From the NCBI GenBank assembly GCA_964614365.1, contig CAZTLA010000063.1, positions 1 through 16,510 on the forward strand: a DNA stretch of 16,510 nucleotides. The letters run 5' to 3'. Below the pieces are notes generated by a model that was not told where the DNA came from, made no database searches, and saw only the letters and a list, made by a program, of their open reading frames with translations. The stretch comes from JACQWR01 sp964614365. Its GTDB lineage: Bacteria > Desulfobacterota > Syntrophia > Syntrophales > JACQWR01. This document shows, piece by piece, positions 6,260 through 12,410 of this stretch; the stretch's first letter is position 1; every line of letters begins with the position of its first letter. A program made the translations under genes and the position numbers.

Positions 6260-6346
6260 CCAGTTCCATTATCGAGGGTGAGGCGCTTTTCTCTTGTATT
6301 TTGACGGCTTCGGAAGTGCCGCAATACAAAACAGCCCGTTCCCCTG

Positions 6347-6676
6347 CTATCGGCTTAACTTAGCTCCAGCAATTCGGTTTAGACTGACACCTGATTCCGA
6401 TGCCTGAATAGCAAGATTTCTGTGAACTTCAGGAGGGACGCGTACCATAAATTTCCCACTGTATCTTTTGCCGGCAATCGGTTGCGGTATCTCTTCGCCA
6501 GTATGCTTCATATCCTTGATAACGCTCTCGACAATCTCACGGACACCTTTCAGAGCCGATTCCGGTGTTTTATCCAGCCAGCTCAAACTGGGAAATTCGG
6601 CACAGAGGCCTACATATTCCTGATCATCTTCAGACCAGGTTACACGGTACGTATAACGATCATTTTTCAGCGGCAT
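6347..6676 (-). CDS. hicB: HicB-family antitoxin
   Basis: This 109-residue protein has the HicB two-part layout. A partially degraded RNase H-like domain comes first (YTYRVTWSEDDQEYVGLCAE at about 8-27, then FPSLSW and the helix TPESALKGVREIVESVIKDM). A C-terminal ribbon-helix-helix DNA-binding segment follows (SGKFMVRVPPEVHRNLAIQA at 73-92, then SGVSLNRIAGAKL). It would neutralise HicA by direct binding and repress the operon through the ribbon-helix-helix. The ATG at 6676 was chosen because a GGAGG stands 6 bases upstream. It overlaps the end of hicA by 17 bases, so the two are translationally coupled, toxin first, as is usual for hicAB. Confidence 0.88.
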   Translation of the reverse strand: MPLKNDRYTYRVTWSEDDQEYVGLCAEFPSLSWLDKTPESALKGVREIVESVIKDMKHTGEEIPQPIAGKRYSGKFMVRVPPEVHRNLAIQASESGVSLNRIAGAKLSR

Positions 6677-6920
6677 GTTCAACCTCCAACTTCTCAATAG
6701 CCAGCAGTACCTGTTTTACCTGATACGCCTTAGCTTTTCCCTTATGATTTTGTATGTTGATTCGCGGATCTCCTTTCCATGGTGTCTGGTAAACATGGTG
6801 ACTTCCGCCCTTCCGTCGCGCCTGACCGAAATAATGAATACAGACCTTGCTCAAGTAAGAAAATCGGACATCCGCCGGATTTTTTCTCATCTGAATAAGG
6901 ATATCATCGATTTTGACCAT
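6660..6920 (-). CDS. hicA: HicA-family toxin (mRNA interferase)
   Basis: The HicA toxin is predicted to be a small double-stranded RNA-binding-fold ribonuclease that cleaves mRNA when not bound by HicB. From the ATG at 6920 it has 86 residues: KIDDILIQMRKNPADVRF at the N-terminus, ARRKGGSHHVYQTPWKG (35-50) with the expected catalytic His41 in the GSH motif, and INIQNHKGKAKAYQVKQVL near the end. It is somewhat longer than the shortest HicA proteins (about 60 residues). The frame is open further upstream (to 7004), but those residues do not look like the family. No good ribosome site precedes 6920. A promoter just upstream would give an almost leaderless message. Confidence 0.82.
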   Translation of the reverse strand: MVKIDDILIQMRKNPADVRFSYLSKVCIHYFGQARRKGGSHHVYQTPWKGDPRINIQNHKGKAKAYQVKQVLLAIEKLEVEHAAEK

Positions 6921-6927
6921 GTATTGC

Positions 6928-6955
6928 ATAGTATCAATACTGATATTTATGTCAA
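6928..6955 (-). promoter_or_regulatory. Candidate hicAB promoter with palindromic operator over the -10 box
   Basis: On the minus strand TTGACA (6955-6950) is followed after 16 bases by TACTAT (6933-6928). A palindrome, AGTAT-CA-ATACT at 6930-6941, overlaps the -10 box and the end of the spacer. That is where a HicB repressor site would be expected. Transcription would start at about the hicA ATG (6920). Confidence 0.5.
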
Positions 6956-7061
6956 GCAGTATTTGTTTGGTTTCGTGATCCCTCATGGGTGTTCTGTGGA
7001 CCATGAAAAGGGATTGCTCAGTTTTTGCGCCGTCGAAAAGCAGAAGGGGATAGTAGACCGT

Positions 7062-8294
7062 TCATACAGGCGCCTCTGTTTTGGGGGACTTTTCGGGAAT
7101 GAGATAGACGAGGAAATTTGCTGAAAGAATCGTCGCGGCAAGAAAATAGAATGAATAAAGAATTCCGAAGCGGTCGGCAATGAGCCCGCAAATCGGAGGT
7201 GCGATGCTGGCAAACAGGGATTGTATGCCGAACATGGCGCTCACGGTTGTGCCGCCGACGTTTTTGGGAGCGAGGTCCATCATCCAGGCCTGCATGACCG
7301 GCTGTAAGGAGAACAGGAAGAACCCCAGGCATCCCAGCACCCCGATAAACAGGAACTTGAACTTGAGAAGGCCCAGACTGACCAGAAGCAGGCTGCTGAT
7401 AAGAAGTCCCGCAGAGAGGATAGGGCGCCTTCCGCTTTTATCCGAGATTGATCCCGATATAGGAGCTGCGAAAATCCCTGCAATCCGGATAACGGAGATG
7501 TACACGCCGACCATGGCCGGGGGATATTTCAGTTCATTTGCCAGGTACAGCGGCAGGAAGGTGAACAGTCCCGACTGAGTCATGGAACGCATGCCGGACA
7601 AGGCGCACAGCAGAAGGATGCTCTTGTTTCTGGCCATGGTTTTTACGGCCAGCCAATAATCCTTCAAAGCAAGCCCCTTTTTTTTCGCGTCATCTTTTAC
7701 CATTCCTGTCTTGGCGAGCAGCCCCCATAAAAGGAGCCCCATAAGTATCCCCGGAATGACGTTCAGGATCAGCACGTTTCTCCAGGTCAGGAAGGTCAGT
7801 GCCACACCGATGGCCAGGGGCGACAGAGTATTCCCCAGATGCCCTCCCATCATATGAACGGAGATCGCGAACCCCTTGCGCTCGGGATAGCGATTGGCAA
7901 GAAATGAAATAGCTGCCGGGTGCCACAGGTTTGAACCGATCCCAATGAAGGTGACCACGATTATCGCCACCACATAATTGGGGCTGAACCCGAGGAGAAA
8001 GTAGGGCAGTCCCGTGAGGGCCAACGCCAGGCCTAAAATCACTCCGGTCTTTCCTACGGTGTCCACGATCATGCCGCCGGGCAGGTTCACAAAGAAGCTG
8101 GAGAATGAGTTCCACCCCATCAGAACCCCGACCTCGCTGTAGGTGAGTCCGAGGTCTTTGGCGAAATAGGGAAGGATCATGTATAATGTGCCATGATACC
8201 AATCGGAAATCCCGTGTCCGAAACTGAGAGCCAGGAGCGCAGCGTTATTTTTTATAACCCTGATCCAGGAAAAACTCTCGAGTAGTGTGCGCAA
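7062..8294 (-). CDS. MFS transporter, 12 membrane helices
   Basis: A major facilitator superfamily protein of about 410 residues. It carries the loop 2-3 motif as PGGMIVDTVGKTG and the helix 5 region as VHMMGGHLGNTLSP. The repeat in the second half is SGSISDKSGRRP, and the last helices end in FLVYLIPEKSPKTEAPV. The general layout resembles fosmidomycin-resistance-type and organic-anion transporters, but the substrate is unclear. I chose the TTG at 8294 (AAGGGG six bases upstream) over the TTG at 8354, which has no ribosome site and overlaps the end of the rhodanese-rubrerythrin gene. Its position 43 bp after that gene suggests that it is the third gene of the selenoprotein unit. It might move a sulfur- or selenium-containing anion; this last point is only inference from position. 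Confidence 0.85.
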   Translation of the reverse strand: MRTLLESFSWIRVIKNNAALLALSFGHGISDWYHGTLYMILPYFAKDLGLTYSEVGVLMGWNSFSSFFVNLPGGMIVDTVGKTGVILGLALALTGLPYFLLGFSPNYVVAIIVVTFIGIGSNLWHPAAISFLANRYPERKGFAISVHMMGGHLGNTLSPLAIGVALTFLTWRNVLILNVIPGILMGLLLWGLLAKTGMVKDDAKKKGLALKDYWLAVKTMARNKSILLLCALSGMRSMTQSGLFTFLPLYLANELKYPPAMVGVYISVIRIAGIFAAPISGSISDKSGRRPILSAGLLISSLLLVSLGLLKFKFLFIGVLGCLGFFLFSLQPVMQAWMMDLAPKNVGGTTVSAMFGIQSLFASIAPPICGLIADRFGILYSFYFLAATILSANFLVYLIPEKSPKTEAPV

Positions 8295-8337
8295 GAAAAT
8301 CCCCTTTGTAAACGTAATGAAGGACCAAGCAGGTGCT

Positions 8338-9180
8338 TTAAATTCTTTTTTCAAGGAGAGCGCTTAATTGTTCCAGGTGCTGCTTTTCCGACCGGGATAA
8401 GACATGGAAGATCTGTGCAGAATGTTCATCCTTCATCTGGCGTTCCATTTTGATATAAAGATCATAGGCATTGGTCTCCAGGGAGAGGGAGAGTTCGAGG
8501 ATGTCTGTCGTCTTCTTCCCCTTCGCCCATCGCAGTGCCTCGCTGATGCGCATCCCTCCTTCCATCACATCGTCGCCTTCATTGCCGGGCGGAAGGACCG
8601 ACTCCGGGAATCCCGGATCAGAGGCTTTCCCGGAAAATTCCTCGTAAAGCTTGAGAAGGTCAGTTTGGTGATGCTCCTCTGCCTTTGCCAGTTCACGATA
8701 GAGATCTTTTGCCTCCTGGTCCGTAACGGTGTCAGTCAACGCGGAGTAGAATTTGCGAGATCCGTCTTCGAGGTACCAGGCCAGGGCCATCAACTCCTCC
8801 GACTTTGTGGCCGGAGAAAAGTAGGCCATTCCCGACTGCGGCGCTCCTTCCGCCACCATCCCGTTCCAGGCATTGATCCCGCCTTCCATGCTGTAGACCT
8901 CTTTAAATCCTGCCTCCGATAGCGTGGCTGCAGCTGCCCGGCTGCGCACTCCCGCCGCTCAGTAGACGATGGTCGGTTTATGGGGATCGAGTTCGGAGAG
9001 GCGGTTCGCCATCTCTCCAAGAGGGATCAATCGCGCACCAGGGAGGTGGCCGCCTTCATACTCTTTTGGTGTTCTCACGTCGATCAGATTGAACTCAATT
9101 GGATCCTTCTCTTTTAAAAACCGGCGGACCTTTTCCGGTGACCAGGTTGAAACGTGTTTGAAATAGTTCAATATACTCAT
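8338..9180 (-). CDS. Predicted selenoprotein: rhodanese (Sec in place of catalytic Cys) fused to rubrerythrin-like diiron domain
   Basis: One frame runs from the ATG at 9180 to a TAA at 8338, interrupted only by a TGA at 8961-8959 (codon 74). The part before is a rhodanese domain (FNLIDVRTPKEYEGGHLPGA, then HKPTIVY). The part after continues it (AAGVRSRAAAATLSEAGF, then YSMEGGINAWNG). TGA thus sits exactly at the catalytic cysteine of the YCxxGxRS loop, so decoding as selenocysteine gives Y-U-A-A-G-V-R-S. A linker leads to a ferritin-like four-helix domain (about 125-280) with a full diiron set: E138, E168-x-x-H171, E235, E265-x-x-H268. Rhodaneses carry persulfide (or selenide); rubrerythrin-type domains reduce peroxide. 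AGGTGA stands before the ATG. The TIGR03169-like gene ends 21 bp upstream. Total 280 residues with Sec; a conventional gene caller would split or truncate it. Confidence 0.85.
8924..8949 (-). promoter_or_regulatory. Candidate bacterial SECIS hairpin
   Basis: Starting 9 bases after the TGA on the minus strand, GTG (8949-8947) pairs with CAC (8926-8924). Inside that, GCAGC (8945-8941) pairs with GCTGC (8934-8930). The loop is CGGGCA (8940-8935). It lies 18 bases after the TGA and has a G in its first two positions, as bacterial SelB-binding SECIS elements typically do. The inner stem is short (5 bp), so the fold needs computing. Confidence 0.5.
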
Positions 9181-9201
9181 CACATCACCTGTCCATCATG
9201 G

Positions 9202-10347
9202 TTAATCGATGCCCTCTGACTTCTCATCGAGTTCTCCGGAGACCTGAAAGGTTTTCATGAATTTCCTGTCGATATAATCTTTTACAAGGAAAGCCAGTCT
9301 GCCCTCCCATACCCAGTTCTTTTTCCAGAAAATTCCTTTTCCGTTTCCCATATTGAAGATCAACAAGAATTCCTTCTGCGGCGTGAAGACGTCCATGTCA
9401 CCCCCATCCAATGCGGCCAGAAGGTTATGGTGAAGAACCGGGCTTTCCCTCACGGCATAGACTCCCACCTTGGCCAATGGACGGCCTTTGAGGCTGATAC
9501 AGTCCCCCCCTCCAAAGATGTCAGGATGGGCCACACTTTGCAGGTGCGCGTTGACGAGCATCCCCCCATCGGGGCCGATGGGAATCCCGGAGTCGCGAAA
9601 AAGAGAAGATGGCTGAATGCCTATGGCGATGAAAGCAAGATCCATGTCGAATCGTCTTCCATCACTCAAGGTGACCTGTCCTTTTTCAATGGCCTTCACA
9701 TGGCTGCCTTCGATAATCTTCACTCCCCTGCCCGTAAGCGATTCCATTACAAGGCGCCGTGCTTTCTCAGGGGCATCGGCCAGGAGTCTTCTTCCTCCAA
9801 TGAGGGAGAGCTCTCCTTTCCCCTGGTTGTCATGAAGAAGCCTCAGGAGATTAGCGGAAATCTCAACCCCTGCTGGCCCTCCTCCCACCACGACGAAATG
9901 AAGCACTTTGTTGATTCTTATCGCTTCCAAAATGGTCTGGCGGGCCTTGAGAAGGTTGATTACCGGTTTTACAGGAAAGAGATTGCCGGCCGGCGTCCTG
10001 GTCAGTGATTCGAGGGGAACTTCGCTTCCGGTGTTAAAGGAAGCAATATCGTAATGGACTTTCTCGCCGGAGTCTAAGAAAATAGAGTGCTCGCGAGGGT
10101 CAATCTTGATGGCCTGCCCTTGGATGAAGGCAGCGCCCCGGTCCTCGGCCAATTTCTTCACATGAAAACGCGCCTCCCGCGGTTGGTAGATTCCGGAGAG
10201 CATCCCGGGTCCCATGCCCGAGTAATAATGATAGGGGGAGGAACTGATCAACGTGACCTGATGGCCCAGTTTCTTGAAGTTGGCGAGATGCTTGAGGGAG
10301 GTCAAGTGGGCATGCCCTCCACCTACTAAAACCAGGTGTTTACCCAT
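9202..10347 (-). CDS. FAD-dependent NDH-2/SQR-like oxidoreductase of the SelD-associated (TIGR03169-like) type
   Basis: A two-dinucleotide-fold flavoprotein of 381 residues. FAD site: HLVLVGGGHAHL (4-15), with the third-strand motif FGGGD (278-282). NAD(P)H site: FVVVGGGPAGVEISANLL (151-168). The stretches YYSGMGPGMLSG (41-52) and NLFPVKPVINLL (122-133) match the family that occurs as the N-terminal domain of SelD fusion proteins and as stand-alone copies of unknown function. It lacks the paired cysteines of disulfide reductases and sulfide:quinone reductases (the only cysteine is C283). It would pass electrons from NAD(P)H, perhaps to a quinone or to a sulfur/selenium acceptor. It is the first gene of the unit with the predicted Sec-rhodanese, 21 bp away. 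Its ATG overlaps the TGA of an upstream open frame (TGATG). Confidence 0.82.
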   Translation of the reverse strand: MGKHLVLVGGGHAHLTSLKHLANFKKLGHQVTLISSSPYHYYSGMGPGMLSGIYQPREARFHVKKLAEDRGAAFIQGQAIKIDPREHSIFLDSGEKVHYDIASFNTGSEVPLESLTRTPAGNLFPVKPVINLLKARQTILEAIRINKVLHFVVVGGGPAGVEISANLLRLLHDNQGKGELSLIGGRRLLADAPEKARRLVMESLTGRGVKIIEGSHVKAIEKGQVTLSDGRRFDMDLAFIAIGIQPSSLFRDSGIPIGPDGGMLVNAHLQSVAHPDIFGGGDCISLKGRPLAKVGVYAVRESPVLHHNLLAALDGGDMDVFTPQKEFLLIFNMGNGKGIFWKKNWVWEGRLAFLVKDYIDRKFMKTFQVSGELDEKSEGID

Positions 10348-10402
10348 CAGCGATATCCACCTCCGGGTCTTTTATCTTCCTCATCGATTCGAAGCAATCC
10401 AC
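10340..10402 (-). CDS. Possible 20-residue leader ORF overlapping the start of the flavoprotein gene
   Basis: A GTG at 10402 has a perfect AAGGAGG (10415-10409) six bases upstream. This is the best ribosome site in this intergenic region. It opens 20 codons with content MDCFESMRKIKDPEVDIADG (GTG read as Met) and stops at a TAA 8 bases inside the flavoprotein gene. The arrangement could couple translation of the flavoprotein gene. No homology is recognised, and it may be chance. Confidence 0.3.
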   Translation of the reverse strand: MDCFESMRKIKDPEVDIADG

Positions 10403-10469
10403 CCGCGTCCTCCTTGGAAGGCTCAACCTGCCCGGTGATCGTGATGTAACCGCAGGGTTTATTTATCAA
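10347..10469 (-). CDS. Possible small ORF or gene tail ending in TGATG with the flavoprotein start
   Basis: This frame is open from about 10500 and can start at a TTG at 10469. Its hydrophilic 40 residues include PCGYITITGQVEPSKEDAGG, and it ends with a TGA sharing bases with the flavoprotein ATG (TGATG). No ribosome site precedes the TTG. It could be the tail of a lost upstream gene or a small coupled protein; it overlaps the 20-residue candidate in another frame, so at most one is likely real. Confidence 0.25.
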   Translation of the reverse strand: MINKPCGYITITGQVEPSKEDAGGLLRIDEEDKRPGGGYR

Positions 10470-10512
10470 AATTATGAACCAATAGCAAACTTGATTATCT
10501 GATTAAATTATC

Positions 10513-10542
10513 TTGACGCAGAGGGGGACCTTTCCCTATACT
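10513..10542 (+). promoter_or_regulatory. Sigma-70-like promoter for the plus-strand MFS gene
   Basis: TTGACG (10513-10518) and TATACT (10537-10542) are separated by 18 bases. The -35 box matches the consensus at five of six positions and the -10 box at five of six. The expected start of transcription, near 10549, leaves a leader of about 36 bases before the ATG at 10585. Confidence 0.6.
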
Positions 10543-10584
10543 CGCGCCGCCTTATAAAACGTTTTCGTCAAAGGTCGTCGACGT

Positions 10585-11931
10585 ATGCAAGAGGAACAGG
10601 GCTGTGCACAAGGACCCGCAAAAGATCGGGGCAGGGGGTTTGCTGCGGGGTTTCGGGAAGTTCCCGGCGGCGTGAACGTTACCGCTGCCCGTCCTTCGTC
10701 CGGGCAGCCGGAAGGACGCGGCCTGCTTTTCGCGATTCTGTGCCCTTTTGGCTGCGGCTATTTCCTCTCCTATCTCCTCCGGAACGTCAATGCGGTCATC
10801 GCGCCCGATCTGGCCAGGACCTTCAGCCTTGACGCTTCCGAACTCGGACTTTTGACCAGCGTTTATTTTCTTGCCTTTGCGCTGTTTCAGCCGCTGCTTG
10901 GAGTTCTGCTTGACCGCTTTGGGCCGCGCCGTGTGGAAGGGTGTCTTTTGCTTGTTGCGGCCTCCGGTTCGCTGTTGTTTGCCTGGGGCGGCAGCGCCTT
11001 GATGTTGATTCTGGGAAGGGGGCTTATCGGTCTGGGGGTCAGCGCTTGCCTGATGGCCGGGTTCCAGGCGAATTCGATCTGGTTTTCCCGACATCGTCTT
11101 GCCGCGATGAACGGCTGGATACTTTCGGCGGGTGGAATCGGCGCCGTTTTTTCCACGGCTCCTGTTGAATGGGTGCTGCAATTGGTCGACTGGCGCATGC
11201 TGTTTACCGCTTTTGCCGTTGCCTTTGCCATGACAAGCGCGCTGATCTTCGGCCTAGTCCCCGAGCGGCGCGATCCGGCAGCGCATGCAACGATCAGAGA
11301 ACAATTCAAGGGTTTTTGGCAAATCGGAAGAAGCCGCGAGTTCTGGCGCATTGCCCCGCTCACGATGATCTCCCAATCCACATTCATGTCCTTGCAGGGT
11401 CTGTGGGCGGCGGGCTGGATGAGAGACGTGGGAGGGCACGGGCGCGATGAAATTGCCGCGCATCTCCTCGTTGCGGCCATCGCCATGGCGGCGGGCCACA
11501 TGATCATGGGCAATCTGGCCTCCCGCCTTGGGCGCGCCGGTGTGGCGCCCAGTTACGTCGTGGGGATCGGCATCGGAGTTGCCATCCTGGTTCATGCCTC
11601 CCTGGCTTTGGGCTACAGGGGAATGCAGCCTCTCGTCTGGTTTTTGGTCGGTTTTCTCGGTACCGCGGGAACCGTAAGCTTTGCCGTCCTCTCCCAGTCC
11701 TTTCCGTTGTCCATGGCAGGTCGGGCCAATACGGCGATCAACCTGCTGGTATTTGTCGCCGCCTTTCTGGTGCAATGGGGCATGGGCGTTGCTGTCAACC
11801 GCTTCCCCGTAGGGGGGGGCGGAAGTTATGCGCCGGAAGGTTACGCCGTTGCATTCGGCGTCACGACGGTCTTGCAGGCTATCGCTCTGATCTGGTTTTT
11901 TTCCCGGATGTCGCAAAAAAACGGGGTATAG
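10585..11931 (+). CDS. MFS transporter with a hydrophilic N-terminal extension
   Basis: This 448-residue major facilitator protein has 12 predicted helices beginning near residue 47. The first half shows GLLTSVYFLAFALFQPLLGV, then LLDRFGPRRVEG (the loop 2-3 D-x-x-G-x-RR motif) and helix 4 GRGLIGLGVSACLMAG. The second half carries MGNLASRLGRAG at the matching position. The overall style is that of the nitrate/nitrite and organophosphate branches, but no substrate-deciding motif is evident. The first 46 residues are polar and Gly/Arg-rich; a downstream start would give a more usual length, but no better ribosome site was seen. The gene is divergent from the Sec-rhodanese unit, with which it shares the 237-bp intergenic region, and has its own promoter. 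It ends 92 bp before the sigma region 4 protein gene. Confidence 0.85.
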   Translation: MQEEQGCAQGPAKDRGRGFAAGFREVPGGVNVTAARPSSGQPEGRGLLFAILCPFGCGYFLSYLLRNVNAVIAPDLARTFSLDASELGLLTSVYFLAFALFQPLLGVLLDRFGPRRVEGCLLLVAASGSLLFAWGGSALMLILGRGLIGLGVSACLMAGFQANSIWFSRHRLAAMNGWILSAGGIGAVFSTAPVEWVLQLVDWRMLFTAFAVAFAMTSALIFGLVPERRDPAAHATIREQFKGFWQIGRSREFWRIAPLTMISQSTFMSLQGLWAAGWMRDVGGHGRDEIAAHLLVAAIAMAAGHMIMGNLASRLGRAGVAPSYVVGIGIGVAILVHASLALGYRGMQPLVWFLVGFLGTAGTVSFAVLSQSFPLSMAGRANTAINLLVFVAAFLVQWGMGVAVNRFPVGGGGSYAPEGYAVAFGVTTVLQAIALIWFFSRMSQKNGV

Positions 11932-11983
11932 AGGCTGCCGTTGATTTTGTGAGATCACACCGAGAAAAATGCACCTTCGTCAT

Positions 11984-12012
11984 TGACAAACAATACAATA
12001 ATAATTAAGTTA
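11984..12012 (+). promoter_or_regulatory. Weak candidate promoter before the sigma region 4 protein gene
   Basis: A perfect TTGACA (11984-11989) lies in AT-rich DNA. At 17 bases the -10 candidate is TAAGTT (12007-12012), a poor match, and it would start transcription within a few bases of the TTG start codon and its GGAG. It may be a real -35 with a different -10, or chance. Confidence 0.3.
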
Positions 12013-12023
12013 CGGAGAATTAT

Positions 12024-12401
12024 TTGAGTATACCACCTACCGTCGCGCAGTATCTTCCTCCGGCGACGCCCCCTGCAAGTCTGGTGGAACATGGCAAGGA
12101 GATAAATTCATTGACCGGTACGTATAGATGTAAAAAGAAGGGATACCTTATCTCGGAGGTCTGCCAGGAACAAACCTGCGAATGGAGGCTCAAGAATGAG
12201 TCATTCTTCAATTGTACCTGGGTGGCCTGCAATTACGGCCCCTTCACTCTCGAAGAAGTCGGTGAAATGATGGGGGTAACGAGGGAACGGATACGGCAGA
12301 TAGAAGCAAAAGCCCTCAAAAAACTCCAGCATAAAAAGAGAAGAGACCAGCTCAGAGATTTTGCCTCGCCGGATAGTGACTGGAACAGGCATGGTTATTG
12401 A
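12024..12401 (+). CDS. Orphan sigma-70 region 4-like DNA-binding protein with cysteine-rich N-terminal half
   Basis: The protein has 125 residues from a TTG start (GGAG six bases upstream). Residues about 75-103 (TLEEVGEMMGVTRERIRQIE, then AKALKKLQ) are a textbook sigma region 4.2 helix-turn-helix, as used to contact the -35 element. No region 2 or 3 is present, so it cannot act as a complete sigma factor. The N-terminal half has five cysteines (C36, C47, C52, C64, C69) in a C-x10-C-x4-C then C-x4-C pattern, suggesting metal binding or redox sensing. Such small proteins are common in Deltaproteobacteria and are presumed to be transcription regulators; targets are unknown. The gene converges on the ThDP-enzyme gene with a 9-bp gap and no visible terminator. 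Confidence 0.75.
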   Translation: MSIPPTVAQYLPPATPPASLVEHGKEINSLTGTYRCKKKGYLISEVCQEQTCEWRLKNESFFNCTWVACNYGPFTLEEVGEMMGVTRERIRQIEAKALKKLQHKKRRDQLRDFASPDSDWNRHGY

Positions 12402-12410
12402 CGGGTTCGC

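Noticed and set aside
8959..8961. TGA as a simple sequencing error or pseudogene mark
   Set aside because: The stop falls on the one residue that selenocysteine would replace, there is no frameshift, both domains keep all key residues and a hairpin follows. An error is still possible but is the weaker reading.
8959..8961. Alternative genetic code with TGA as Gly or Trp
   Set aside because: Other intact genes here end with TGA (cupin at 3806, MFS at 7062, AMDase-like at 5469), Trp appears as TGG, and Gly at a catalytic rhodanese position would be inactive.
11254..11958. Long minus-strand open frame opposite the plus-strand MFS gene
   Set aside because: The translation is polar and low-complexity; the plus strand encodes clear membrane helices and MFS motifs.
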